From assembly GCA_016861345.1 (NCBI GenBank), contig BOLD01000009.1:1-64000 (forward strand): a stretch of 64,000 nucleotides of DNA, given 5' to 3'. Below are positions 10,279 through 19,733 of the stretch, piece by piece. The notes under the pieces are model-generated. The model had not been told where the DNA came from. It saw only the letters and a list, made by a program, of their open reading frames with translations, and searched no databases. How positions within the stretch are numbered: the stretch's first letter is position 1; every line of letters starts with the position of its first letter. The translations under genes were made by a program, and so were the position numbers. The stretch is from Oligoflexia bacterium (GTDB lineage Bacteria; Bdellovibrionota; Bdellovibrionia; Bdellovibrionales; Bdellovibrionaceae).

Positions 10279-11709
10279 ATGACAAAACATCTTCAGTACG
10301 CCCTTCTTATTGGTTTTATCCTAAGACTTTTTTCGTCTTACTTCGTCTATGGCCCCCAAGCCCTTGATGATTATCTCAATCAAATTCTACCGGCTCTTCG
10401 AATGGATCAGGGATTGCCTCATGACCTTCCCGTCTACAGAAGTGCTTTGATGATTTGGATTTTACTTGGATGGACAAAGCTAGGACACCTTCTCGCTATT
10501 GAAACCGTTCTGTCCCAAATTCGATGGATTTATTTTTTTCTGGGCACCACATCTCTGATCGGAATTTTGGGTGTCCACTATTACTTTTCCGACAAAAAAG
10601 ATTCTCTTGCGTATAAGCTCAGTCTTTACTTGATGGCCGCTTATGGACTAATGCCTTTCATTTCAACTCGAGGATTTCTCGAATCTTTTGCAACCTGCTT
10701 TGTCACCTTTGGTTTGGGCCTTCTTGTCCATGCGATAAGAGAGAAAAAAGATATTCTGATCTGTGCTGGTCTTTACCTGATCGGATTTGCCACCCTTCTT
10801 CGGTTTCAAGTCGGGCTGATCTACGTCTTTGCTGTGGCTTACTTTATTTACCAAAAAAACTGGAAACTCTTTTTTCAATCCATTGGCGTTGGCATTGCAC
10901 TTATTTTAACTCAGATTGGAATTGAAGTTCTTGATGGGCGCGCACCCATGAGCGTTCTGCTGAATTACTTTAAAGCCAATGAGAATGTGGCCCAGTACGG
11001 AGCCCAACCTTGGTACACAACTTGGGCGACTTGGTTGTTCTTTCTCTATTTTCCATTTTCTATTGGTATTGCAAAAGGAGCAAAGCAACTTAAAGATCAC
11101 TCGCTTTTGATTGGCTCAACTCTTTTCTTTGTCTTTGTTCATAGCCTTGTTCCACATAAAGAAGAAAGATTTCTCTATCCTATTGTAGGACTGACGATCA
11201 TCATCCTTGCCATTGCTTGGGCAAACCAATGGGGACAAAGGTGGGAGAAAATCATTTTTCGCCCCGGTTTTTATTTTTTAAATTCAATTCTTCTTGTCGT
11301 TGGATGCTTTGTGAACACACAAGTTGGAGAAATCGGATTTCCCGCAGAGATTCAACAACAATCAAATAAAGTTCTTTATTTTGATCGAGATTCACTTGTG
11401 GGTTTGGGATATATGCACGAAATATTTATTCGTCCGCCCTCAAAACTGATTAAATTGACTGATAAAATTTCAAACGAAGCTCTCGCTCCCTATCGACATG
11501 AACTTCAAAATATGGATGGGTTTGTTCTATTAACTTCGAACCCTGATTACCGAGGGGAACTGCAGGTCTTTTCAGGAAAAATGGCTCTCTGGTTTCAGTG
11601 CTCTGTAGAGAGCGAAAAAAACTCTCTGACAGATGCTCTTATTTATAAAATGAACCCGAAGCGTAACTACCGCCGAAGACCAACTTGGGCGGTAGTTTGC
11701 TTGAAATAA
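10279..11709 (+). CDS. GT22 (Alg9/PIG-B-like) mannosyltransferase, multipass membrane protein
   Basis: 476 aa, many TM segments, LVPHKEERFLYPI matches the HKEXRF motif of GT22; early acidic DD motif. Confidence 0.7.
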   Translation: MTKHLQYALLIGFILRLFSSYFVYGPQALDDYLNQILPALRMDQGLPHDLPVYRSALMIWILLGWTKLGHLLAIETVLSQIRWIYFFLGTTSLIGILGVHYYFSDKKDSLAYKLSLYLMAAYGLMPFISTRGFLESFATCFVTFGLGLLVHAIREKKDILICAGLYLIGFATLLRFQVGLIYVFAVAYFIYQKNWKLFFQSIGVGIALILTQIGIEVLDGRAPMSVLLNYFKANENVAQYGAQPWYTTWATWLFFLYFPFSIGIAKGAKQLKDHSLLIGSTLFFVFVHSLVPHKEERFLYPIVGLTIIILAIAWANQWGQRWEKIIFRPGFYFLNSILLVVGCFVNTQVGEIGFPAEIQQQSNKVLYFDRDSLVGLGYMHEIFIRPPSKLIKLTDKISNEALAPYRHELQNMDGFVLLTSNPDYRGELQVFSGKMALWFQCSVESEKNSLTDALIYKMNPKRNYRRRPTWAVVCLK

Positions 11710-11711
11710 AA

Positions 11712-13175
11712 TTATTCGACAGTAACCCAGTTATCTTTCCAGAACTGAATTTTCTTACCATCTGTTGTTGTTCGTCTGACTTCAACAACAACAAGGACTC
11801 TCTCGCCTCTTCGAAGGCCAGACAGGCCTGCCGAGGTCTTAACGATCTGATTCACAGGGATTTTATAACTACCTTCAGGTGAGCGGATCAGGTCCGCTCG
11901 CTTAAATGTTTTTTCCCCTAAAGATGTTGTCCTTCCAGAAGAATTTCTTTGTGCAACAGTGATCGTGTACTCAGTTCGAACACTGATGGCATCAGGTGAT
12001 TGGTCAATCAGACCCACCACAGAGCTATCGCGCTCTCCCCGCATCACCGCAGAGATCAGAGATTCATTCTTCAGAACACCCTCGTCGATAATCACGGGCT
12101 TGGGTTCTGCCTTTAAGTAGACATCCATTCGACCAGTGGATTCGACCTGATTTTCGATGGTGTAGAGGAACTTTGAGTCCATCCAATTCAATCGAACTTC
12201 AGGCTTTGCCTCATTTCCGATTAATTCAACTTGGACGCTTTCTCTTTCGCCCTCAAGAAGTTGACTGTTTTGGGGGAAATGTATTTGCACACTGAGCGTC
12301 CATTGATGATCAAAGACGTCACGGTATCGAGTCACACAACAACGCTGTTCTTCACGGTATCTGACAACTTCACGTGTACGCAGTTCCTTGCGGTAACGGG
12401 TCACTGTGCGATACCGAGTCACAGGACGTGTATGTCGAACCTGCTCAAATCCACAACGCTCGCGCGTGACGGGATAGTCCTCGCAAACCTGTCGGTCAAA
12501 ACATCTTGGTGGATGCGGAGGTGGCGGCGGAGGATTTGGATATGGAGGTGGATTAGGCCTTGGAGCTGGTGGTGGCGGAGTTGGCCGTGGTGCAGGTGCC
12601 GGAGTTGGCCGTGGTGCAGGTGCCGGAGCTGGTGGAGGCGGCGGCGGAGTTGGCCGTGGTGCAGGTGCCGGAGCTGGGGGTGGTGATGGAGGATTTGGTC
12701 GTGGATTTGGTGGTGGATTTCCCGGATTGGGTCGCGGGCCACCTGGGTTTCCCGGATTGGGGCGTGGACCCGGCTCGGGACGAGCAGCAATATTGAATGC
12801 CAGTGTCGTCATGCCACCATTAATATTGGGCTGGCAGTCTCGAACTGTGCGACACCGACGCTCATAGTCCGTATAGGAATGGCATCGGTATTCATTTTCA
12901 TAGTAGTCTTCGTAATCGGTATAGGCCTCAGTTTCTTCGTAAGGCACGTCTTCATAATAAGTTTCCGTGGTCGTGTACGGAACTTGCTCCGTGTACGTGT
13001 CCTCGTAAGCCTCTTGTTTGTATGCATTTTTCACTAACTGAGTTTGAAGCGTGTTGCCCTCGCGGCTTGTGCGCGTCAAAACTTGAACTGAATTTTCTGC
13101 CGGTTCGGCAAAGGCCTGACTGAACATAAATATGCAGACAAGACTGATGCTCGTTCTTTTTTTATACTGGTGCAT
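11712..13175 (-). CDS. Secreted proline-rich / tyrosine-rich repeat protein
   Basis: Signal peptide; PAPAPRPTPPPP low complexity; YTDYEDYYENEYRC and RPVTRYRTVTRYRKELRTREVVRYRE segments. Confidence 0.75.
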   Translation of the reverse strand: MHQYKKRTSISLVCIFMFSQAFAEPAENSVQVLTRTSREGNTLQTQLVKNAYKQEAYEDTYTEQVPYTTTETYYEDVPYEETEAYTDYEDYYENEYRCHSYTDYERRCRTVRDCQPNINGGMTTLAFNIAARPEPGPRPNPGNPGGPRPNPGNPPPNPRPNPPSPPPAPAPAPRPTPPPPPPAPAPAPRPTPAPAPRPTPPPPAPRPNPPPYPNPPPPPPHPPRCFDRQVCEDYPVTRERCGFEQVRHTRPVTRYRTVTRYRKELRTREVVRYREEQRCCVTRYRDVFDHQWTLSVQIHFPQNSQLLEGERESVQVELIGNEAKPEVRLNWMDSKFLYTIENQVESTGRMDVYLKAEPKPVIIDEGVLKNESLISAVMRGERDSSVVGLIDQSPDAISVRTEYTITVAQRNSSGRTTSLGEKTFKRADLIRSPEGSYKIPVNQIVKTSAGLSGLRRGERVLVVVEVRRTTTDGKKIQFWKDNWVTVE

Positions 13176-13223
13176 TTTGGTTCTCCTTCATGAACACGGC
13201 GAAGAAGAGCAAAACCTATTCCA

Positions 13224-14189
13224 CTATTCGGCGGGCAAAACATCCAAATCTTTTTGACGAATTTTTCGAATGTGTTCAGGAAGACCTTCAAGAATGGCGT
13301 CAGCCAGGGCCTCGATCAGCTCACTCTTATAATGTTCACGTCGATAGACAAGACCAATTTCTCGGGCCGGGATTGGTCGTTCAAAAGGAATCAACTGAGT
13401 ATTGTCCCCAATCGAGTCTGTCGCTAACTCAGGCAAAAGTGTGTAGCCCCCATAAGAGTTTACTAAATTTTTGAGAGTCTCTAGACTTCCGCTTTCAAAT
13501 TTATATTTTCTCTTGAGCATCTTATCCTGCTTGATTGCACAGACATCGAGAACTTGATTTCGTAGACAGTGACCTTCTTCTAAAAGCCAAATGTCATTAT
13601 ATTTAAGTGCTGAATGTTTAATCTTCTTTTGATGACTGAGCTCATGATCTTTGCGACACAAAACCGAGAATGGTTCAAAGTATATGGGATATTCAAATAT
13701 TTTTGAAATCTTCAGTGGAGTTGCCAGCAGACCAACATCAATCTCATCCGTATTAAGAGCATCAATGATTTGATGAGTTTGCATCTCCTTAATTTGAAGT
13801 TCAATTTGAGGAAACAAAGACTCTACTTGGGGCAAAAGCCGCGGCAAAAGGTAAGGCGCAACCGTGGGAATAATTCCCAAAACTAATCCGCCCTTCACCT
13901 GACCGGTGGATAAGTCCGCAATCAAATCCTCAATTTTTTTTGCCTCAAACAAAACCAACTGAATCTGATCAATAATTCTCTTTCCTACTTCTGTGAGTAG
14001 GATCGGCTTCTTAGATCGATCAAAAATAACAGCCCCTAGACTTTCCTCAGCCTTCTGTATTTGCATACTCAGGGTTGGCTGCGTCACATGACATGCCTCG
14101 GCAGCTTTCGCAAAGTGCCCCCATTTGTGTACCGCAACAATATATTCAAGTTGTGTTAAAGAAAAATTCACTTTTGAGTTATTTCCCAT
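13224..14189 (-). CDS. oxyR: LysR-family hydrogen-peroxide sensor OxyR
   Basis: LTQLEYIVAVHKWGHFAKAAEACHVTQPTLSMQI HTH; CLRNQVLDVC redox cysteine motif; divergent from ahpC. Confidence 0.85.
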   Translation of the reverse strand: MGNNSKVNFSLTQLEYIVAVHKWGHFAKAAEACHVTQPTLSMQIQKAEESLGAVIFDRSKKPILLTEVGKRIIDQIQLVLFEAKKIEDLIADLSTGQVKGGLVLGIIPTVAPYLLPRLLPQVESLFPQIELQIKEMQTHQIIDALNTDEIDVGLLATPLKISKIFEYPIYFEPFSVLCRKDHELSHQKKIKHSALKYNDIWLLEEGHCLRNQVLDVCAIKQDKMLKRKYKFESGSLETLKNLVNSYGGYTLLPELATDSIGDNTQLIPFERPIPAREIGLVYRREHYKSELIEALADAILEGLPEHIRKIRQKDLDVLPAE

Positions 14190-14201
14190 ACTTAGAATGT
14201 A

Positions 14202-14216
14202 ATAGATATAATCTAT
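14202..14216. promoter_or_regulatory. OxyR operator half-site ATAGATATAATCTAT
   Basis: Exact match to ATAGnTnnnAnCTAT, between oxyR and ahpC. Confidence 0.75.
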
Positions 14217-14336
14217 TGAGTCAATTATTTTATCGATTTAACTAATATAAACAAATTCCGTATTCTAGGGACATAAAAGATCTGTAGAAAAGCAGACTTA
14301 AATAGAGAACGTCAAAAGACAAAAAGGAGACAAGAA

Positions 14337-14903
14337 ATGCAAACACTTATCAACACAAAAGTTCCAGAGTTTAAAGTACAAGCCTATTACAAGAACGACT
14401 TTAAAACTGTCACTCACAACGATCTGAACGGAAAATGGTCCATTTTCTTCTTCTATCCTGCAGACTTCACATTTGTCTGCCCAACTGAACTTGGAGATAT
14501 GGCAGATAAATACGCTGAATTCCAAAAAATGGGAGTCGAAGTTTACTCGATCAGCACAGACACTCACTTTACTCACAAAGCTTGGCATGATGCTTCGGAA
14601 ACAATTAAGAAGATTAAATATCCCATGCTTGCTGACCCCACTGGAACCCTGACTCGTGCCTTTGGTGTCCATATTGAAGAAGCTGGGCTTGCTTACCGTG
14701 GAACTTTCTTGATCAATCCAGAAGGAGTCATCAAGCTTGCTGAAGTGAACGACAACGGCATTGGACGTAATGCTGATGAGCTTCTCAGAAAAGTTCAAGC
14801 GGCTCAGTTCATCGCTAAGAATCCAAATGAAGTATGTCCCGCTAAATGGCACCCAGGTGAAAAGACATTAAAGCCAGGTCTTGACCTTGTTGGTAAAATC
14901 TAA
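14337..14903 (+). CDS. ahpC: Alkyl hydroperoxide reductase C (2-Cys peroxiredoxin)
   Basis: FFYPADFTFVCPTELGD; EVCPAKW; 188 aa. Confidence 0.95.
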   Translation: MQTLINTKVPEFKVQAYYKNDFKTVTHNDLNGKWSIFFFYPADFTFVCPTELGDMADKYAEFQKMGVEVYSISTDTHFTHKAWHDASETIKKIKYPMLADPTGTLTRAFGVHIEEAGLAYRGTFLINPEGVIKLAEVNDNGIGRNADELLRKVQAAQFIAKNPNEVCPAKWHPGEKTLKPGLDLVGKI

Positions 14904-14924
14904 AAGCTCTGATCTATTTTGATC

Positions 14925-14944
14925 TGCGGGCCTTCGGGCCCACA
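14925..14944 (+). other. Intergenic GC-rich hairpin with C(UUCG)G tetraloop between ahpC and ahpF
   Basis: TGCGGGCCTTCGGGCCCACA, not followed by a T tract. Confidence 0.7.
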
Positions 14945-14967
14945 GAATTTCCCGAAGGAGGTTGCAA

Positions 14968-16533
14968 ATGTTAGATACAGCAATGAAAGACCAATTAAAA
15001 TCCGTCTTCGCCAAACTTGAGAATCAAGTTGACCTTATCTACAACCAAAGCTCTCACCCAGACACTGACGGTCTAATTGAAATGCTGACAGACATTCAGT
15101 CAACCTCTTCACTGATTAATGTTAAAAAATCAGAGAAGCCTAGCCAAGACACAGTGACCCCAGGTTTTCACATCGAATATAACGGCAAGCCCACGGGAAT
15201 TTCTTTTCGGGGCATCCCGAGCGGGCACGAATTTACATCTCTTATTCTCGCCATTCTCAATACAGATGGAAAAGGTAAATTTCCTGATGCTAAAATCCTT
15301 CAACGAATTAAAAATTTAAAGGGGCCAATTCGTTTAAGAACTTACATTTCATTATCTTGCGAAAATTGCCCTGATGTTGTTCAAGCTCTTAATCAAATGG
15401 CCCTGATCCATGAAGACTTTCATCATGAGATGATTGATGGATCTTACGTTCAACATGATATCTCCGCACTTGGAATTCAAGGGGTTCCCAGCGTTGCCCT
15501 GGATTCTAAAATCATTCACGCTGGAAAAATTCAATTCATTGATTTACTTACAAAACTTGAAACAACCTTTGGAACAAATGCCTCTGCACAAGAGAATCTC
15601 TCTCAAGATCTTGGGAAATTTGATGTGGTTGTTGTCGGCGGCGGCCCAGCAGGTGCGTCGGCAGCGATCTACAGCGTCCGTAAAGGTTTAAAGACCGCCC
15701 TTATTGCAGAAAAAATTGGTGGCCAAGTCCAAGAGACAAAGGGAATTGAAAACTTAATCTCTGTTGTCTACACCGAAGGCCCCCAATTGGCCGCACAATT
15801 AAACCAACATCTGTCGAGCTACCCCGTACAGATTTTAGAGCATAGAAGAGTTCAAAAAATTGATAAAGAAACAAAGACGATCAATCTTGAAGGTGGAGAA
15901 TATCTTCAAGCTCAGTCCATCATTGTCACGACTGGTGCCAAATGGAGAGAATTAGGAATCCCAGGAGAAAAAGAATACATTGGCCGTGGAGTGGCCTTTT
16001 GCCCTCATTGTGACGGACCTTATTACAAGGGTAAAAAAATTGCCGTCATCGGTGGTGGAAATTCAGGTGTTGAGGCTGCAATTGACTTAGCAGGGATCGT
16101 TAGAGAAATTGTGCTGATTGAATTTAATGACCAACTAAAAGCCGACCAGGTTCTTGTTGATAAACTCAAATCTCTTCCAAACGTATCAATCGTAACATCA
16201 GCCAAAACAACATCGGTCATCGGCGATGGACAGAAGGTAACAAGTCTTGAATACCAAGACCGCAAAACAGAAAAAACGCAAAAGATTGATCTCGATGGTA
16301 TCTTTGTACAAATCGGTCTCTTACCAAACAGTCAGTTCTTAAAAGACACCGTGGAGCTAACAAAGTTTGGTGAAGTCGTTGTTGATAATAAAGGTCGCAC
16401 GTCCACTCCCGGAATTTATGCAGCGGGTGATGTGACCACAACTCCGTATAAGCAGATTATCATTGCTATGGGAGAAGGGGCCAAGGCCGCTCTGGCTGCA
16501 TTTGAAGATAGAATGTACAACCAGGCCCACTAA
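14968..16533 (+). CDS. ahpF: Alkyl hydroperoxide reductase subunit F
   Basis: GGGPAGASAAIY; CPHCDGPYYKGKKIAVIGGGNSGVEAAIDLAG; SD AAGGAGG before ATG 14968. Confidence 0.95.
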   Translation: MLDTAMKDQLKSVFAKLENQVDLIYNQSSHPDTDGLIEMLTDIQSTSSLINVKKSEKPSQDTVTPGFHIEYNGKPTGISFRGIPSGHEFTSLILAILNTDGKGKFPDAKILQRIKNLKGPIRLRTYISLSCENCPDVVQALNQMALIHEDFHHEMIDGSYVQHDISALGIQGVPSVALDSKIIHAGKIQFIDLLTKLETTFGTNASAQENLSQDLGKFDVVVVGGGPAGASAAIYSVRKGLKTALIAEKIGGQVQETKGIENLISVVYTEGPQLAAQLNQHLSSYPVQILEHRRVQKIDKETKTINLEGGEYLQAQSIIVTTGAKWRELGIPGEKEYIGRGVAFCPHCDGPYYKGKKIAVIGGGNSGVEAAIDLAGIVREIVLIEFNDQLKADQVLVDKLKSLPNVSIVTSAKTTSVIGDGQKVTSLEYQDRKTEKTQKIDLDGIFVQIGLLPNSQFLKDTVELTKFGEVVVDNKGRTSTPGIYAAGDVTTTPYKQIIIAMGEGAKAALAAFEDRMYNQAH

Positions 16534-16577
16534 TATTTGTTGAAATATATCATAAGAGCCGATACGAATATTGGTAT

Positions 16578-16940
16578 ATGAAAACACTATTCGTATCATT
16601 TTTAACGATGATTTCATCTTTGTCTTTTGGTGCCACTGAGTTAACGCTGAAAGACCAAGTCCCCATCCCCCAAGTTGCCAATATGGCCGAAGTCGCCATT
16701 CTCAGTCGCTGCGACGTCGCCGCAAGATATGCCGACGAACTCCGGGTGCGCCGATACGAATACCGCAAATCCACAGTAGATGGACAAGTCATCCTCCACC
16801 ACACGGTCGTGATTGTTTTCGACTATGGGACAGATTTCATTGACTTTGTTCGTGTCCGTGTAGATGAGTTACACCCACAGGGCACCTTCGCCGTCGGCGC
16901 CATTGAAAGTCCTGATATCTGCGATCTTCCTAAAAACTAA
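16578..16940 (+). CDS. Small secreted protein of unknown function
   Basis: 120 aa with signal peptide MKTLFVSFLTMISSLSFGA. Confidence 0.55.
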   Translation: MKTLFVSFLTMISSLSFGATELTLKDQVPIPQVANMAEVAILSRCDVAARYADELRVRRYEYRKSTVDGQVILHHTVVIVFDYGTDFIDFVRVRVDELHPQGTFAVGAIESPDICDLPKN

Positions 16941-17389
16941 GTCAGGACAGCTCCGTAGGATTTTTCGTTCTCGATCTGTTTCTCGAATAGTTTTCCGATA
17001 CCATTGAGCTCTTTTGCCACAAGCTGAAGAATGTCGTCAGAAGACACCAAACCACAGGCATTTCCTGCAGCATCAACCACAACCATTCTGCGGACGCCTT
17101 CCCGTTCCATTTTATCAACGACAGTGGCAATGCCTTCCTCTTGCTGGACCTTAATGACATTTCCAGTCATCACACTTTCTACTCTTGAGCTTAGGGGTAT
17201 GTCTTCTGCAACTACACTGAGAACAATATCTCTGTCCGTCAAAATGCCAACAGGCTTTTTCTTTCCATTCGCTTCAACAATAACGACTCCACCAACATGT
17301 TTTTTCTTCATCAGTTGAGCCGCACTTCGCAGCGACGTTCCTCGCTCTACACAAACTAATTCTCTTGAGCATAAATCTGAAATAGGCAT
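16937..17389 (-). CDS. Tandem CBS-domain protein
   Basis: HVGGVVIVEANGKKKPVGILTDRDIV and GVRRMVVVDAAGNACGLVSSDDIL. Confidence 0.88.
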   Translation of the reverse strand: MPISDLCSRELVCVERGTSLRSAAQLMKKKHVGGVVIVEANGKKKPVGILTDRDIVLSVVAEDIPLSSRVESVMTGNVIKVQQEEGIATVVDKMEREGVRRMVVVDAAGNACGLVSSDDILQLVAKELNGIGKLFEKQIENEKSYGAVLT

Positions 17390-17440
17390 AATCTCTCCTT
17401 TCGAATAAAAGATGTTATCTTAAATTACAAACGCAACAAC

Positions 17441-18236
17441 AAAAGCAGTGGCGCGCCGGACGGAGCTTCTTTAGGGCTCCGTCCAACGACTCCACCACTT
17501 TCTTCAAAGAACTGCCCATTGGGATTTCCCCAGAACAGCTCAAGAGCTGGCATTCCAAACAAAGTATTCCACACCCTCTTACGCTTAAGCCACTCTCTGA
17601 GCATACACATAAGGTGATTGTGTTGACTTCATTCTCCGCATGTCAGGTTTTTCAGACCGACAGCCACCATATAAACACACACTAGAACCCTAGAGCGTGC
17701 CTGACTCCAAAGATCCTCACTCCTCTCAGAGCTTCGCGATCTTATCCGCCCTACCTGCGGGCATGGCAGCTGGTTTCACACACACCATCGATTTAAATCA
17801 ACAGCAAGAGCTTATCCAACCGCTGCCGCTAACGTACAGAGAAACGTCACCGACCCGCAAATAGTTCCGTGCTTTCATCACAACTCATTCTCGACATGTC
17901 GTCCCCCCATTTGCGAGAGAGGTTGTCAGCTGCCAACATCCAGTGCTTCACCAACAATAATAGCCTTCGCCCATGTCCAACGGCTCGGCCCTCTCTCCAG
18001 TCTCCCGTTGTTCGTTCCGAACGTTCACAGACTGCCAAATTTTCGAGGTTCGCTCGCGCTACAACCTGCCGATTTGCCAAGCACTGAACACGAACCTGCT
18101 CAACGCTTTGTCGATCAGCATACGAGAAGTTTTTCAGACCTCCCGTTGATCCAGGCTTCAATAGCAACTGGATAATTCCATTGTCGGGACTTTCGCCCGA
18201 TTGAGTTCTGACTAGCATCGCTGCAGTAGAACATAT
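17441..18236 (-). ncRNA. Large structured RNA, copy 1 (~0.8 kb), upstream of the CBS gene
   Basis: Homologous to 18891-19707; helices preserved by compensatory/wobble changes, GNRA loops, terminator-like 3' stem, sigma-54-like promoter at the 5' side. Confidence 0.8.
17447..17499 (-). terminator. Terminator-like stem at 3' end of RNA copy 1 (AGUGGUG/CGCCACU enclosing GGACGGAGC hairpin), then TTTTGTTGTT
   Basis: Inverted repeats 17447-17453/17493-17499 and 17458-17466/17476-17484; T-rich run downstream on minus strand. Confidence 0.55.
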
Positions 18237-18246
18237 CTCCCAAAGG

Positions 18247-18262
18247 AGCAGATTCTGTGCCA
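18247..18262 (-). promoter_or_regulatory. Sigma-54-like -24/-12 promoter for RNA copy 1 (TGGCACAGAATCTGCT)
   Basis: GG and GC with exact spacing of the TGGCAC-N5-TTGCW consensus. Confidence 0.7.
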
Positions 18263-18323
18263 AAGAAAATTTAACTTCATAACAGTCTTTATTGATTTAA
18301 AATTTTATTCTCGATTTGGATGA

Positions 18324-18334
18324 GACAGTTTGAC
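18324..18334. promoter_or_regulatory. Candidate enhancer-binding site GACAGTTTGAC
   Basis: Motif shared with other stress promoters in this window; about -93 from the predicted start of copy 1. Confidence 0.45.
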
Positions 18335-18373
18335 AGGGCGAGTGAACAGAAGTGTCACTCGCCCAGTAATGAA

Positions 18374-18835
18374 TTAATGAATGGGAATTTGTTTTGCTTT
18401 TAGAGCTTCAGTCTTGGGAATAGTGACTGTTAAAACTCCATTTTCAAATTTTGCATCAACTTTCTTTTCGTCAACAGGTCCAGGTAAAGTAAAACTTCTC
18501 ACATAAGAGCCATAATAAAGTTCTGATAGATATTTCTTTTTTGAATCTGTCTTTTTTTCCTCTTTTCGCTCAGCGCGAATGGTGATCTGGTCATTTTCTG
18601 CTTCGACCTTAACCTGATCCTTTGTAACACCAGGCAAGTCAAATTTCATGACGTAGTTATTGCCCTCCTCTGCAATTTCACAGGATGGGCTAAATGAAAA
18701 ATCACTGATCCCACTAGTTTTCTTTAAATTCATGAACTCATTGAACAATCGATCAAATGACTCCTGAACATCTGAAAAATCTCGAAATGGACTGAGACGC
18801 TTATTGTCGAACCATCGCTCGAGTGCTGTAGACAT
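18374..18835 (-). CDS. Hsp20 family small heat-shock protein
   Basis: Alpha-crystallin domain: FDLPGVTKDQVKVEAENDQITIRAER, FENGVLTVTIPK; SD GAGGAGG before ATG 18835. Confidence 0.92.
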   Translation of the reverse strand: MSTALERWFDNKRLSPFRDFSDVQESFDRLFNEFMNLKKTSGISDFSFSPSCEIAEEGNNYVMKFDLPGVTKDQVKVEAENDQITIRAERKEEKKTDSKKKYLSELYYGSYVRSFTLPGPVDEKKVDAKFENGVLTVTIPKTEALKAKQIPIH

Positions 18836-18890
18836 AAAATTCCTCCTCAATATGTTTATGTTTTGCATTAATCTTTTTTTGGTAACTAAT

Positions 18891-18957
18891 GAAAAAATAA
18901 AAGGCGGTGGCGCGCCAGACAGAATTTTGGAAGTTCATATCTAGCGGCTCCGCCACC
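18891..18957 (-). terminator. Terminator-like stem at 3' end of RNA copy 2 (GGUGGCG/CGCCACC) then TTTTATTTTTT
   Basis: Inverted repeat 18906-18912/18951-18957 followed on the minus strand by a T tract. Confidence 0.65.
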
Positions 18958-19707
18958 CAAATTGAAGAACTGCCCATTGGGATTTCCCCAGAACAGCTCA
19001 AGAGCTGACATTTCAAATAGAACATTCCTTCGTCGCTTTCTGCTTAAGCCACTCTCTGAGCATACGCAGAAAGTTTTCAAAGTTGGTTCTATTCTTAGCA
19101 CCGACACAGACACCAGTCCGGCACAGTACCGTCATCAAATCTTCCCAAGCGCTAACCTAAGAAGATCACTCCAAAGATCCTCGCCCTCCTCAAGGGCTTA
19201 ACCGATCTTATCCGCCCTACTCATGGGCATGGCAGCCGGTTTCGCTGGCACTACCAACTGTATCCAGTCAGCATCACAAGCTTATCCAACTGCTGCCGCT
19301 AACGCTCAGAGAAACGTCACCGACCCACAAGCAGTTCCGTGCTTTCATCACAACTCATTCTCAGCATGTCGTCCTTCCATTCTCCGGAGAAGCTGTTGGC
19401 TGCGACTATCCAGTTCTTCACCACCAGTGTTAGCCTTCACTCCTGTTCCCGAGCTCGGCCTTCTCACTCAGTCTCCCGTCGTTCGTTCCGAACGTTCAAA
19501 GACCAACGAATTTCCAAGGTTCGCTTTCGCTACGACCTGCCGATTCACCAAGTACTGAACACGAACATACTCAGTACTTTGTCGATCAGCTTACGGGAGG
19601 TTTTTATACCCCCCGTTGATCCAGGCTACAATAGCAACTGGACAATTCTATTGTCGGGACTTGCACCCGCCTGAGTTCTGACTAGCATCGCTGCAATCGA
19701 ACATGCG
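18891..19707 (-). ncRNA. Large structured RNA, copy 2 (~0.8 kb), upstream of hsp20
   Basis: See copy 1; includes a 43-nt block identical in both copies (18965-19007 = 17507-17549). Confidence 0.8.
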
Positions 19708-19717
19708 AAACAACAAA

Positions 19718-19733
19718 AGCAGATTTCATGCCA
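19718..19733 (-). promoter_or_regulatory. Sigma-54-like promoter for RNA copy 2 (TGGCATGAAATCTGCT)
   Basis: -24 TGGC / -12 TGCT at canonical spacing; equivalent position to copy 1. Confidence 0.7.

Noticed and set aside
12231-12796. Long ORFs in other frames (151 aa, 123 aa, 78 aa) over the proline-rich region
   Set aside because: Low-complexity CCN repeats suppress stops in several frames; the minus-strand 487-aa ORF with signal peptide explains the region.
14217-14240. Second OxyR half-site adjacent to the perfect one
   Set aside because: ATTATTTTATCGATT fits the consensus poorly.
16550-16804. 84-aa minus-strand ORF opposite the small secreted protein
   Set aside because: Antisense shadow ORF; plus-strand ORF has a signal peptide.
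17847-18263. 138-aa minus-strand ORF (and 111-aa plus-strand ORFs at 19223-19674) within the RNA copies
   Set aside because: Not conserved in position and frame between the two copies, while base pairing is; treated as chance ORFs in structured RNA.
18336-18364. GGGCGAGTGA/TCACTCGCCC hairpin downstream of hsp20 as an intrinsic terminator
   Set aside because: Strong stem but no T tract on either strand; kept only as a possible 3'-stabilising hairpin.
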